DNA of 64,000 nucleotides from Burkholderia latens (GTDB lineage: Bacteria; Pseudomonadota; Gammaproteobacteria; Burkholderiales; Burkholderiaceae), in NCBI RefSeq assembly GCF_001718795.1, contig NZ_CP013438.1, positions 1,116,001 to 1,180,000 of the forward strand, written 5' to 3'. The position numbers were made by a program, and so were the translations under genes. How positions within the stretch are numbered: position 1 is the stretch's first letter; each line of letters begins with the position of its first letter. Below are positions 44,265 to 53,748 of this stretch, piece after piece. The notes beneath the pieces are model-generated. The model made no database searches. It was not told the origin of the DNA and worked only from the letters and a program-made list of their open reading frames with translations.

Positions 44265-46081
44265 GTTTCCAGTACGTAGGTGCCGGGCGCCGCGCCGAAG
44301 CCGGCGGCCGGCACGCGCGCCCGCACGTCGCCGGACGAATGCGCGTGCAGCCAGTCGCGCCAGCACGTCCACCACGAGCCGTCGACGACGGGCGTTGCGT
44401 TGACGAAATCGTGCCGGCTGCGGTATGGCGCGCCGGGCTCGCGGGTCGCGCAGCGATAGTGGCGCCCGGGATGGCCCGGCTCGGACACGATGCCGGCATT
44501 GTGGCCGCCCGACGTCAGCACGAACGTCAGCGCGTGGTGCGTGAGCAGGTGGAACGTGTAGACGGAACGCCACGGCGACACGTGATCGCGCTCGGTTCCC
44601 ACCACGAACGTCGGCACGTCGATGTCGGACAGCGCGACCGGCCGACCGTCGACGCAGTAGCGCCCGGCCGCGAGATCGTTGTCGAGAAAGAGCCGCGTCA
44701 GGTATTCCGTATGCATCCGGTACGGCATGCGCGTGGTGTCCGCGTTCCACGACATCAGGTCGTTCGGTTTCGTACGCGTGCCGAGCAGGTATTCGCTCAT
44801 CATCCGCGACCAGATCAGGTCGCGCGCGTTCAACAGCTGAAACGCGGCGGACATTTGCGCACCGTCGAGGTAGCCCTGCCGCCACATCAGCGCATCGAGC
44901 GCGGACAATTCGCTCGCATCGATGAAGAGCCCCAGTTCGCCGGGCTCGCTGAAATCGGTCTGGGCCGCGAGCAACGTGACCGAACGCAATGCGCCGTGTT
45001 GCCGGCCATCGCGCGCGAGCGCCGCCGCGCCGATCGCGAGCAGCGTGCCGCCGAGGCAATAGCCGACCGCGTGGACTGCCTCGCCGCAGATCGGGCGGGC
45101 CGCGTCGAGCGCAGCCATGCAGCCGTCGCGCAGATAATCGTCGAGCCCGAGCTCGCGCGCGTCCGCGCCCGGATTGCGCCACGACACGACGAATACCGTA
45201 AAGCCGGAGTCGACCAGGAAGCGGATCATCGAATCGTGCGGCTGCAGGTCGAGGATGTAGTACTTCATGATCCACGACGGCACGATCAGGATCGGCTCGC
45301 GCGCCACGTCGGCCGTCGCCGGATCGTATTGCAGCAGCTCGCACAGCGCGTTGCGCCACACGACGCGGCCCGGCGTGATCGCCACGTCGCGGCCCGGCAG
45401 GTAGTCGCGCGCGTCGCGGGCCGGCGTGCCGCCGGCCCGATCGAGCAATGCGCTCGCGTCGTCGAGCCAGTGCCGGAACCCTGCCGCGAGGTTTGCGCCG
45501 CCGCTGCGTATCGTCGCGTCGAGCACGACCGGATTGGTCGCCAGGAAATTGCCCGGCGAGCACGCGTCGAGCCACTGTCGCGCGACGAAGCCGACCAGTT
45601 CCTGATGATGCCGTTCGACGCCCGGCACGCCGCGCGTCGCGTCGCGCCACCAGCGCTGAATCGACAGGAATCCGTCGCGATACGCGCTAAACGGCCATGC
45701 CGTCCATTCGCGCGCGGCGAAGCGTGGATCGGCGTGGCCGGCGTGCACGGCGAGACCGTCGGCGGCCGCATCGTCGGCGCCGCCTTCGTTCGGGGGCGCC
45801 GTCGGCGCCACGGCCGCAAGCCACGCCTGCGCCGCGAGTTCGAAGCATTTTCCCGGCGCGACGGCCAGATGCGCGCTCCAGTCGAGCATCGCGAGCGCGA
45901 GCGACACAGGCGACAGACCGAAGGTCATCGCGGCGACGTTCGCATGCGCGGCGCGGTTCCACCGGTCGGCGGGCGTCGTCGGGACGGGTGCGCATCCGGG
46001 CTCGCACGACGGGGGCTCGCTTGCGCCCGCCGGCTGTGCCCGCTCCGGCCTGAACGGTGCGTGCGTGACGGATGCGTTCAT
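44261..46081 (-). CDS. phaC: Poly(3-hydroxyalkanoate) synthase, class I-like
   Basis: 606 residues from ATG 46081, overlapping the phaB stop. The PhaC N-terminal domain has the sequence SPGNFLATNPVVL. The alpha/beta-hydrolase core has a lipase-like box GYCLGG with nucleophile Cys342, and the catalytic His sits in GGHNAGIV. It polymerises 3-hydroxyacyl-CoA to granules and serves as an electron sink at low oxygen. It is a second synthase, apart from the usual chromosome 1 phaC of Burkholderia (inference). Confidence 0.92.
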   Translation of the reverse strand: MNASVTHAPFRPERAQPAGASEPPSCEPGCAPVPTTPADRWNRAAHANVAAMTFGLSPVSLALAMLDWSAHLAVAPGKCFELAAQAWLAAVAPTAPPNEGGADDAAADGLAVHAGHADPRFAAREWTAWPFSAYRDGFLSIQRWWRDATRGVPGVERHHQELVGFVARQWLDACSPGNFLATNPVVLDATIRSGGANLAAGFRHWLDDASALLDRAGGTPARDARDYLPGRDVAITPGRVVWRNALCELLQYDPATADVAREPILIVPSWIMKYYILDLQPHDSMIRFLVDSGFTVFVVSWRNPGADARELGLDDYLRDGCMAALDAARPICGEAVHAVGYCLGGTLLAIGAAALARDGRQHGALRSVTLLAAQTDFSEPGELGLFIDASELSALDALMWRQGYLDGAQMSAAFQLLNARDLIWSRMMSEYLLGTRTKPNDLMSWNADTTRMPYRMHTEYLTRLFLDNDLAAGRYCVDGRPVALSDIDVPTFVVGTERDHVSPWRSVYTFHLLTHHALTFVLTSGGHNAGIVSEPGHPGRHYRCATREPGAPYRSRHDFVNATPVVDGSWWTCWRDWLHAHSSGDVRARVPAAGFGAAPGTYVLET

Positions 46082-46824
46082 CTCATGTACATCCCGCCGT
46101 TCACGTCGAACTCCGCTCCGGTCGCGAAGGCGCCCGCGTCGGAACACAGGAACGCGACAAGCGCGGCGATCTCATCGGGGTCGCCGAGGCGGCCGAGCGG
46201 AATCTGCGGGAGGATCTTCGTGTCGAGCACTTCCTTCGGCACCGACTCGAGCATCGCGGTCGCGAGGTAGCCAGGCGCCACCGTGTTCACCGTCACGCCG
46301 TGGCGCGCGAGCTCGAGCGCCAGCGCCTTCGTGAAACCATGGATGCCCGCCTTCGCGGCCGCGTAGTTCGCCTGCCCGTATGCGCCGCGCGAACCGTTCA
46401 CCGAGCCGATGTTCACGATCCGCCCGAAGCCGGCTTCGATCATTCCCGGCACGAACGGCTTCGTCATGTTGAACATGCCGTCGAGATTGGTGCGCAACAC
46501 TGCATCCCACATGCTCTTGGTCATCTTCACGAACGTGGCGTCGTGCGTCACTCCAGCGTTGTTCACGAGCACATCGACGCGCCCGAGCTCGGCGAGCACG
46601 CGTGCCGCGCAATGCTGGCACGAATCGTAGTCGGCGACGTCGACCTCGAACGCATGGAACGTGCGGCCCGCGTCGCGTTCGCGCGCGAGCCACGTCGCGA
46701 CATGGTCATTGTGTTCCGTGTACGACACCGCCACCGTCATCCCGGCCTCATGCAGGCGCCGGGCGATCGCGGCGCCCAGGCCGCCCATGCCCCCCGTGAC
46801 GAACGCGACACGCTCAGCGCACAT
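46078..46824 (-). CDS. phaB: Acetoacetyl-CoA reductase
   Basis: 248-residue short-chain dehydrogenase with VTGGMGGLGAAIARRL (coenzyme site), NNAGVTHD, the Ser in NIGSVNGSRGAYGQ and the YAAAK active-site Tyr/Lys. The NGGMYMR end is typical of PhaB. It reduces acetoacetyl-CoA with NADPH to the monomer used by the downstream synthase. Starts within the last 11 bp of the phasin-like gene. Confidence 0.93.
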   Translation of the reverse strand: MCAERVAFVTGGMGGLGAAIARRLHEAGMTVAVSYTEHNDHVATWLARERDAGRTFHAFEVDVADYDSCQHCAARVLAELGRVDVLVNNAGVTHDATFVKMTKSMWDAVLRTNLDGMFNMTKPFVPGMIEAGFGRIVNIGSVNGSRGAYGQANYAAAKAGIHGFTKALALELARHGVTVNTVAPGYLATAMLESVPKEVLDTKILPQIPLGRLGDPDEIAALVAFLCSDAGAFATGAEFDVNGGMYMR

Positions 46825-47353
46825 GATCGCTCTCCCGTGCGCCGACGATGCCGTTCAGCCGCCGCGTCGAGCCCGCCGATTCGCTGCGCGGGCCGGCCGC
46901 GCCTTCGATCCCGCGCTCGAGCGCCGCCATCCAGTCGGCCCACGGCATGCTGGCTTCATTGACCGCTGCGAGCCGGCCGAGGTCGGGCAACCAGTCGGTC
47001 TGATAACGCGACAGCGCACCCGCGCCGTAGTCGCGCAGCCACGTGCGCCACGCGCCGGCGCTCTCGAATTGCGCGCGCATGCAGAGTTCGGTGGCGTCCT
47101 GCCAGATCCCGACGCTCGTGATCGCATAGTCGCGCATCACCTGCGTGGCCGCCTCGCCGAACGCGGTCCACTCGGGCGTTTCGGCCAGCGTCTGCCGCAG
47201 GCGGCGCAGCGCGTCGCGGTCGCGCTCGATGCGCCGCCCGGCGATTGCGTGCCATTCGTGCTGCCAGTCGCGGTTCAGCGCGGCCGTGCGCAATGCGAGA
47301 TCGCAGCCCGCGCGCCAGGCGTCATTCGGTGTCGTCAAAGCGTACGTGCTCAT
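46814..47353 (-). CDS. Phasin-like PHA granule protein (predicted)
   Basis: 179 residues, helical and amphipathic, with no signal peptide. It is rich in Trp, Ala and Arg (WQHEWHAIAGRRIERDRDAL, RAQFESAGAWRTWLRDYGAG). It lacks a clear family signature but resembles granule-associated proteins in composition. It is the first gene of the phaB-phaC-pta-adh operon, overlapping phaB, and has an FNR box 109 bp upstream. A role in coating PHB granules is inferred from this context. Confidence 0.65.
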   Translation of the reverse strand: MSTYALTTPNDAWRAGCDLALRTAALNRDWQHEWHAIAGRRIERDRDALRRLRQTLAETPEWTAFGEAATQVMRDYAITSVGIWQDATELCMRAQFESAGAWRTWLRDYGAGALSRYQTDWLPDLGRLAAVNEASMPWADWMAALERGIEGAAGPRSESAGSTRRLNGIVGARESDHVR

Positions 47354-47461
47354 CGGCTTCCCCCTTCGATCGGATCAATGGATTGGCGTCACGCGTCGTG
47401 CCGTCCGCCCCGGTTCGGCATCGCGGCCGCTTCACTGTGCGGGTATCGCGCGCGGCTGCCG

Positions 47462-47475
47462 TTGATCTGAGTCAA
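47462..47475. promoter_or_regulatory. FNR/ANR box in divergent gap (PHB operon and usp)
   Basis: TTGAT-ctga-GTCAA lies 109 bp before the leftward phasin-like gene and 68 bp before the rightward usp-ackA unit, so it can serve both. Confidence 0.8.
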
Positions 47476-47542
47476 GTGCGAGGAAACCCTGCTCCGTAGA
47501 CTGGATTGCACTGGCGGATCACCCGTCGATGGAGCGATTCCG

Positions 47543-48382
47543 ATGAGCTACAAGAGCATAGTCGTGCACCTCGATACGAGCCTGCGTGCGCATTCTCGCC
47601 TCGAGTTCGCGTTGCGCGTCGCGCGCCGCTTCGGCGCCCACCTGACAGGCGTTGCCGCGATCTACACGCCGGAACCGCATTCGTTCTACGTGATGGCCGG
47701 ATCCGCCGACTACTTTCGCGAGCGCCGCGACCAGCGCGACGACCGGCTTGCCGCGCTGGAACGGCTGTTTCACGCCGAGACGGCGCGCGCGAAAGTGTCG
47801 GCAACGTGGGTGCGGGTCGACGAGCGCGCGAACCTCGCGGTGCCGCGCGCTGCACGCGTTGCCGATCTCGTGATCGCCGGCCAGAGCGATCCGAACGATC
47901 CGGAGACCTATATCGACGACCAGTTTCCGGAGAACCTGGCGTTGTCCGCCGGACGCCCGGTACTGTTCGTGCCGTACGCCGGCGAATTCCCGTCGCTCGG
48001 CGAGCGCGTGTTCGTCGCGTGGGACGGAAGCCGCGAAGCGACCCGCGCCGCGCACGATGCGATTCCGTTTCTCGAACATGCGAAACGCACGACGGTTGCG
48101 GCCGTCGTCGACGGCAGGTCGGAAGCGGCGGCCACGCGTATTCCGGCCGCCGACGCCGCGTTGATGCTGGCCCGTCATGCACACGACGTGACCGTGCTCG
48201 ACATCGATGCAGGCGACGGCTCGGCGATCGGCGACACGTTGTTGTCACACGCATATGAAACGGGCTCCGACCTGCTCGTGATGGGCGCCTACGGTCACCC
48301 GCGCTGGCGCGAACTGATGCTGGGCGGCGCGACCCGCACGGTGCTGGCGTCGATGACGCTGCCAGTGCTGATGTCGCACTGA
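47543..48382 (+). CDS. Tandem-type universal stress protein
   Basis: 279 residues with two Usp folds. The first begins MSYKSIVVHLDTSLRAHSRL; the second ends [25 protein letters not shown], the nucleotide-binding signature in the two-domain Usp form. It is closely similar to the gene at 50160-50993 (same MSYK start and GGATRTVL ending). The acetate kinase gene follows 8 bp later. Confidence 0.92.
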   Translation: MSYKSIVVHLDTSLRAHSRLEFALRVARRFGAHLTGVAAIYTPEPHSFYVMAGSADYFRERRDQRDDRLAALERLFHAETARAKVSATWVRVDERANLAVPRAARVADLVIAGQSDPNDPETYIDDQFPENLALSAGRPVLFVPYAGEFPSLGERVFVAWDGSREATRAAHDAIPFLEHAKRTTVAAVVDGRSEAAATRIPAADAALMLARHAHDVTVLDIDAGDGSAIGDTLLSHAYETGSDLLVMGAYGHPRWRELMLGGATRTVLASMTLPVLMSH

Positions 48383-48390
48383 GCCGGCCC

Positions 48391-49590
48391 GTGCGTACGC
48401 TCGCGCTGCTCGTCGTCAATGCCGGTTCGTCGAGCGTGAAGTTCGCCGTCTTCGCGTATCCGCCGCACGGCGACCCCGCGCGGCGGCCGTTGCACGAGGG
48501 CGAAGCGGTCGCCGTCGGCAACGGCGTGTCGATCCGCTTCGATGCGGAGCCGGACGCGGCGCTGCCGCTGACGGCGGGCAATCCCTACCACGCCGTGCTC
48601 ACGCAGGTCGCGATGTGGATACGCGTGCGCTTGCCGCATCTCACGCTCGGCGCGATCGCGCATCGCGTGGTGCACGGCGGCGCGCGGTACGAGGACCCGG
48701 TGCTCGTCGACGCCAACGTGCTGGACGCGCTGCGCACGCTGACGCCGCTCGCGCCGCTGCATCAGCCGCACAGCCTCGATGCGATCGACACGCTGCGCGA
48801 CGCATTCCCGGACGTCCCGCAAATCGCCGTGTTCGACACCGCGTTTCACCGCACGCTGCCGCGTGTCGAGCAGTTGCTGCCGTTGCCGCGTGCATGGTTC
48901 GACGACGGCGTGCGCCGCTATGGCTTCCACGGCTTGTCGTACGAATACCTCGCCGTCGCGCTCGACGAATCGTTCGGCGCGCGTGCGCACGGCCGCGTGA
49001 TCGCCGCTCACCTCGGCAGCGGCGCGAGCCTGTGCGCGATGCGCGACTGCCGCAGCGTCGCGACGACCATGGGCTTCTCGGCCCTCGACGGACTGATGAT
49101 GAGCACGCGCTGCGGAACGCTCGATCCTGGCGTCGTCCTGCACCTGCTCGACACGGGCAAACTGTCGAGCGCCGCGCTGGGCCACCTGCTGTATCACGAG
49201 GCGGGGCTCAAGGGCGTATCGGGAGCATCCGGCGATCCGCGCGTGCTGCTTGCGCGCGAAGCGGCAGGCGACGTGCCGGCCCGCGACGCACTGGCGCTGT
49301 TCGTTCATCGCGTCGTGCGCGAGACCGGCGCGCTGACCGCACTGCTCGGCGGTCTCGACATGCTGGTCTTCACGGCCGGCATCGGCGAACATTCGGCGCC
49401 GTTGCGCGAGCGGATCTGCGCGGCGCTCGGCTGGCTCGGCATCGAACTCGACGCGCGCGCGAATGCCGCGCACGCACACGTGGTGTCGTCCGCGTCGAGC
49501 GCGGTCGCGGTGGTCGTCGAGCCGACCAACGAAGCGTGGATCGCGGCGCGCGCCGCGGTGCGAGTGCTGCGCGGCAACGGCGCAGATTGA
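48391..49590 (+). CDS. ackA: Acetate kinase
   Basis: 399 residues starting with GTG. Family marks: LVVNAGSSSVKFAVF, AIAHRVVHGGARY, VFDTAFHRTLP, RRYGFHGLSYEY, IAAHLGSGASLCAM, TMGFSALDGLMMSTRCGTLDPG and FTAGIGEHSAPLRERIC. It converts acetyl phosphate and ADP to acetate and ATP, giving substrate-level energy. It is in one unit with the usp gene, while its partner pta is in the opposite operon from the same control region. Its stop codon lies inside the next FNR box. Confidence 0.95.
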   Translation: MRTLALLVVNAGSSSVKFAVFAYPPHGDPARRPLHEGEAVAVGNGVSIRFDAEPDAALPLTAGNPYHAVLTQVAMWIRVRLPHLTLGAIAHRVVHGGARYEDPVLVDANVLDALRTLTPLAPLHQPHSLDAIDTLRDAFPDVPQIAVFDTAFHRTLPRVEQLLPLPRAWFDDGVRRYGFHGLSYEYLAVALDESFGARAHGRVIAAHLGSGASLCAMRDCRSVATTMGFSALDGLMMSTRCGTLDPGVVLHLLDTGKLSSAALGHLLYHEAGLKGVSGASGDPRVLLAREAAGDVPARDALALFVHRVVRETGALTALLGGLDMLVFTAGIGEHSAPLRERICAALGWLGIELDARANAAHAHVVSSASSAVAVVVEPTNEAWIAARAAVRVLRGNGAD

Positions 49591-49600
49591 TCCAGATCAG
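49587..49600 (+). promoter_or_regulatory. FNR/ANR-like box overlapping the ackA stop codon
   Basis: TTGAT-ccag-ATCAG has one change at the last base. The TGA of ackA (49588-49590) is inside it. It lies 60 bp before the next usp gene. Confidence 0.6.
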
Positions 49601-49659
49601 CGCGATCGCCGTGCGTGCGCCGATGATGATTCCATCGACATCCGTTGAAGGGAAATGCC

Positions 49660-50163
49660 ATGTACTCGAACATTCTGGTCGCGCTCGACGGCAGCGAGAC
49701 GTCGTCCCGCGCACTCGACGCCGCGCTGAATCTCGCGGCGCAGACGGGTGCGCGGCTGACGCCGGTCTACGTCGTCGACTTCATGGTGCCGGCGTACGAC
49801 ACCTTTGCATACGACCCGTCGATCCTGGTCGATGCATTCCGTGAAGAAGGGCTGCGCGTCACCGAGGATGCGGCACGACGACTGAAAGCGCGCGACGTGG
49901 CCGGCACGCCGCGGATCGTCGACGTCGCGCCGGTGGGCGAAGACGTCGCGCAGCGCATCGTCGCGCTCGCCGGCGAGCTCGACGCCGACCTGATCGTGAT
50001 GGGCACGCACGGCCGGCGCGGTTTTCGCCGCCTGTTCCTGGGCAGCGTGGCCGAGCGCGTGCTGCGCCATGCGACGCGTCCGGTCCTGATGATTCCGGCG
50101 AGCTGCGCCGCGAACGCGCCCGTTACGACCACCGCCGCATCGACCGAAAAGGAGCCGTCATGA
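49660..50163 (+). CDS. Universal stress protein, single domain
   Basis: 167 residues from ATG 49660 (GAAGGG upstream). Begins [20 protein letters not shown]; the ATP-binding signature is [22 protein letters not shown]. The C-terminal 15 residues are a Thr/Ala-rich tail. Its stop overlaps the next usp start (ATGA). UspA proteins of this ATP-binding type are induced on growth arrest and low oxygen. Confidence 0.94.
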   Translation: MYSNILVALDGSETSSRALDAALNLAAQTGARLTPVYVVDFMVPAYDTFAYDPSILVDAFREEGLRVTEDAARRLKARDVAGTPRIVDVAPVGEDVAQRIVALAGELDADLIVMGTHGRRGFRRLFLGSVAERVLRHATRPVLMIPASCAANAPVTTTAASTEKEPS

Positions 50164-50993
50164 GCTACAAGACCCTGCTCGTCCATCTCGACGACAGCGC
50201 GCGCTGCGCGACGCGCGTCAACCTCGCGCTCGAACTCGCGGCCCGCTGGAACGCCCACCTGATCGGTCTCTATGTCGTCTGCCAGGACCTGCTCGAGCCG
50301 TTGGGGCGACCGGACGAACCGCTGAAGCTGGCCGTCTACGAGCGCTTGTCCGAGCAGCGGCGCAAGGACGCGGAACAGCGGTTCCTGGCCGCAGCCGAAC
50401 GCGCCGGACGCAGCGTCGAGTGGCAGGCGCCGGCAGGCAACGCGCCCGACGCCGCGGTCGTGCACGCGCGCCATGCCGATCTGCTGGTGCTTGGCCAGGA
50501 GGACCCGGACGACCGCATGACGTATGTGGCCCGCCATTTCGTCGAGGATGTCGTGATGGGCAGCGGCCGGCCGGCACTCGTCGTGCCGTATGCGGGCGAA
50601 GTCCGCACGCTTGGCGAGAACGTGTTGATCGGCTGGGACGGCGGACGCGAGGCGGCCCGCGCGATGGCCGACGCGCTGCCGTTGCTCGCCCGCGCGCGCT
50701 TCGTCAACGTCGAGACGGTCGCGCGCCGCCCACCCGATCCGGACAAGACGCCGGCGGGCGTCGACGTCGCCGCATATCTCGAACGGCACGGGATTCGCGC
50801 GTCGTTTTCGACGACGCCGCGCGACCGTTCGGTCGGCGTCGGCGCGACGCTGCTGAACCGCGTGACCGACCTGCATGCGGATTTGCTCGTGATGGGGCTG
50901 TACAGTCATGCGCGCATGCACGAACGCGTGCTGGGCGGCGCGACGCGCACCGTCCTCGAAACGATGACGGTGCCGGTCCTGCTGTCCCACTGA
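50160..50993 (+). CDS. Tandem-type universal stress protein
   Basis: 277 residues with two Usp folds and the second-domain signature [26 protein letters not shown] paralogue of the gene at 47543 ([21 protein letters not shown] matches FVAWDGSREATRAAHDAIP there). Translationally coupled to the single-domain Usp gene before it. Confidence 0.92.
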   Translation: MSYKTLLVHLDDSARCATRVNLALELAARWNAHLIGLYVVCQDLLEPLGRPDEPLKLAVYERLSEQRRKDAEQRFLAAAERAGRSVEWQAPAGNAPDAAVVHARHADLLVLGQEDPDDRMTYVARHFVEDVVMGSGRPALVVPYAGEVRTLGENVLIGWDGGREAARAMADALPLLARARFVNVETVARRPPDPDKTPAGVDVAAYLERHGIRASFSTTPRDRSVGVGATLLNRVTDLHADLLVMGLYSHARMHERVLGGATRTVLETMTVPVLLSH

Positions 50994-51044
50994 GCGAGCG
51001 AACGGGGGCCGCCGCCCGCGGCCGCCCCGCGCTCATCGCGACGG

Positions 51045-51509
51045 TCACAGCATGCCGGCGCCCGGCCTCTCGCGCACGACCAGCACCGGCCGCTCCGCGA
51101 TACGCACCAGCGACTCGGCGACACTGCCGAACAGCGCACGGCGCACACCTCGGCGGCCATGCGTGCCCATCACGATCAGATCCGCATCGCATTCGGCGGC
51201 CGCTCGCGCCAGCACGTCCGATATGTCCTCCCCACACGCATCGATCGTCTGCGCGCTGCCGCGCACGCCCGACAGCCGGAACGCGGTTTCGGCATCGGCA
51301 ACCGCAATCGCCGCCTTGTCCGCGTCCAACCCGGACCGGTCGCGCTGGTCGATATAGCCGCTGTCGAAGTCGGCCAGGCGGGGCGCGTCCGACACGACGC
51401 ACAACGCGATGACGAGACCGCCCGAACCGCAGGCGAGCGAAATCGCCTCGTCGAGCGCGAGCCGCGCTCCGCGGCTGCCGTCGAGTGCCACGAAGATCCT
51501 TTCGTACAT
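51045..51509 (-). CDS. Universal stress protein, single domain
   Basis: 154 residues, begins [22 protein letters not shown], with ATP-binding signature [22 protein letters not shown]. It converges with the usp gene at 50160-50993. An FNR box lies 72 bp upstream, in the gap shared with the sensor kinase. Confidence 0.94.
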   Translation of the reverse strand: MYERIFVALDGSRGARLALDEAISLACGSGGLVIALCVVSDAPRLADFDSGYIDQRDRSGLDADKAAIAVADAETAFRLSGVRGSAQTIDACGEDISDVLARAAAECDADLIVMGTHGRRGVRRALFGSVAESLVRIAERPVLVVRERPGAGML

Positions 51510-51580
51510 GACGCCTCCCTGCTGTGGTTCGGGTTCGATCGATGCGTGAAACCAGTCTGATCCCGGCAGGCAGCTTCCCG

Positions 51581-51594
51581 TTGACGCGCGTCAA
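51581..51594. promoter_or_regulatory. FNR/ANR box between usp and the sensor kinase
   Basis: TTGAC-gcgc-GTCAA is a perfect palindrome, 72 bp before the leftward usp gene and 160 bp before the rightward kinase gene. Confidence 0.78.
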
Positions 51595-51753
51595 GCCCGT
51601 GCGGTGCTTTCCGTACGTATCGGTTCCGATTGGCGAACGCCGGCGGAGCGCGCACAATCAGCGCGTTATCGCAGCGCCGGCCGGGCCCGCGTTTCGTGTC
51701 CCGCGTGGTGCCGGCCGCGCCCTCGCCGTCGAAATTCGTCGGGATGAACTGCA

Positions 51754-53748
51754 ATGACCGTGAATGCGCCCCCTTCCAGGGCCGGACCGACCCCGCACCG
51801 GAGGCTGCCTGCCCGATATGCCGCGCTCGCCGGGCTGCTCACGCTCGCGCTCGGCCTGACCGCGACGTTCGCTGCATCGCGGGCGCTGCAGAACGACATG
51901 CAACGGGCGGCCCGCGCAAGGTTCGAGCAAACCGCGACGCTCGCGACCGCCGACGTGCGGCGCAGCCTTCTCGGCGCCGCGGCGTTAGTGGGCGGTGCAC
52001 GCGGGTTCGCGTCGGCGCTATCGGCGCAGCCGTCCGGTACCGGATGGCGCCGCTATCTCGCGAGTCTCGATCTGGACCGATTGCAGTCACCGGTCCGCAG
52101 CGTCGGGAGAATCGAGCCGAGCGCCGCCGAGGACAACCAGCCGACGCGCCAGGCGCTCGATCGGGCGGCGCAAACCGGCAGGGTTGCGCTTGCCGCGACT
52201 GCGATCCAGGACGGCACCGGTGCGACGCTCGCCCGCACCGAGCTGACGCTGTATTTGCCGGTTTATGCGAACGCCGCGGAAGGCACGTCGCCCGAACCGG
52301 CGCACGCGACGGCGACCGGATACGTATATGCATCGCTGATTCCTGATCGACTCGTCGATCCGTCGGTGCTCGAACGGCTGCACATGGACGTCACGGCCGG
52401 CAATCCGGCGGCGCCCGTGTATTCCGGCGGCCCGCGCGGCGACGATGCCGCAGACGTGCGCGACACGTTCGAACGAACCGACGGATTGACGTTCGGCGGC
52501 ACCGCGCTCTCGCTCCGCTACAGCGCGCCGCGCGCCGACACGTCGCGCGTTGCGATGGCGGCCCTGCTGGGCGGCGCCGTGCTGTCGCTCGCGCTGGCCG
52601 CACTCGTGCGGCAGGCCGTCGCGAACCGGCCGCGCCCCGGCACACCCGCCGGCGACGCCCAACCCGGCGAAGCCCGGATGATGGGCATCATCCGGTCGTC
52701 GATGGAGGCCATCATCACCGTCGACGAAAACCAGACGATCGTGATCTTCAATCCGGCGGCCGAACAGGTGTTTGGCGTATCCGCGATGGACGCAGTCGGT
52801 GCGCCGCTGTCCCGCTTCATCCCCGAGCGCTTTCGTGCCGCACATGCGCGCCACGTCGAGCAATTCGGCGTCACCGGCGTATCGGAGCGCCAGATGGGGC
52901 GGCAACGCGTGCTGTTCGGACTGCGCGGCGACGGCACCGAGTTTCCGATCGAGGCATCGATCTCGCAGATTCGCGACGGCACGGGCAAGCTGTATACGGT
53001 GATGCTGCGCGACGTCACCGAGCGGGTGCGCGCGGAGAATGCGCTGAAGCAGTCGCGCGAGGAACTGCGCGAGCTCTCGGCCAACCTTCAGAACGTGCGC
53101 GAGGAGGAGAAAACGCGGATCGCGCGTGAATTGCACGACGATCTCGGCCAGCAGCTCACCGCGCTGAAGATGGACCTGGCCGCTGTCGAACTGGGGCTGG
53201 CCGGCGTCGTGCCGCCGGGCACCGAGATCCGCGAACAGCTGCGCGGCATGCACCGGCTGATCGATTCCACGGTTGCGTCGGTCAGGCGCATTGCCGCGGA
53301 TCTGCGGCCGGTGATGCTCGACGACCTCGGGCTCGTGCCGGCGATCGAATGGCTTGCAAACGATTTCACGCGCCGCTACAGGATCACCGTCGACCGGGAC
53401 ATCGGGCCCATGGATGCGGCGTTGACCAGTGCGGGCGCAACCGCGCTGTTCCGCATCGTGCAGGAGGCGCTGACCAACGTCGCGCGCCACTCGGACGCGA
53501 CGAACGTGACGCTGGCCTTGAAAGCGGCGGACGGCTATTGCATGCTGCGCATCGCGGACAACGGTCACGGCGCGCCCGCGCAGGCCCGCGACGCACAGGA
53601 TCGCCCATCGTTCGGGCTGATCGGCATACGCGAGCGCGCGCACATGCTCGACGGGACGGTGACGATCGACAACCGCCCGGGCGTGGGGTTCACGATCACC
53701 GTGGTGCTGCCGCTGCACGCCATCCAGCAAGGAGACGCGCTGTCATGA
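51754..53748 (+). CDS. Hybrid-sensing histidine kinase with CHASE and PAS domains (NarX/FixL-like HisKA_3)
   Basis: 664 residues. A membrane helix at about 22-42 is followed by a periplasmic CHASE-like domain (about 60-255, ending GYVYASLIPDRLV) and a second helix at about 268-286. Then comes a PAS domain (about 310-420, IIRSSMEAIITVDENQTIVIFNPAAEQVFG). The transmitter is HisKA_3 with His461 in ARELHDDLGQQLTALK, then an ATPase domain (FRIVQEALTNVARHS, GLIGIRERAHMLDG). It forms a two-component pair with the overlapping NarL-type regulator. The PAS lacks a clear haem histidine motif, so whether it senses oxygen or redox is unknown. Confidence 0.93.
   Translation: MTVNAPPSRAGPTPHRRLPARYAALAGLLTLALGLTATFAASRALQNDMQRAARARFEQTATLATADVRRSLLGAAALVGGARGFASALSAQPSGTGWRRYLASLDLDRLQSPVRSVGRIEPSAAEDNQPTRQALDRAAQTGRVALAATAIQDGTGATLARTELTLYLPVYANAAEGTSPEPAHATATGYVYASLIPDRLVDPSVLERLHMDVTAGNPAAPVYSGGPRGDDAADVRDTFERTDGLTFGGTALSLRYSAPRADTSRVAMAALLGGAVLSLALAALVRQAVANRPRPGTPAGDAQPGEARMMGIIRSSMEAIITVDENQTIVIFNPAAEQVFGVSAMDAVGAPLSRFIPERFRAAHARHVEQFGVTGVSERQMGRQRVLFGLRGDGTEFPIEASISQIRDGTGKLYTVMLRDVTERVRAENALKQSREELRELSANLQNVREEEKTRIARELHDDLGQQLTALKMDLAAVELGLAGVVPPGTEIREQLRGMHRLIDSTVASVRRIAADLRPVMLDDLGLVPAIEWLANDFTRRYRITVDRDIGPMDAALTSAGATALFRIVQEALTNVARHSDATNVTLALKAADGYCMLRIADNGHGAPAQARDAQDRPSFGLIGIRERAHMLDGTVTIDNRPGVGFTITVVLPLHAIQQGDALS

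Noticed and set aside
42196..44499. 767-codon minus frame
   Set aside because: The alcohol dehydrogenase from 43236 is real; the upstream part is the shifted frame of pta.
51004..51030. GC-rich hairpin between converging usp genes
   Set aside because: Arms pair imperfectly and no T run follows; not a reliable terminator.
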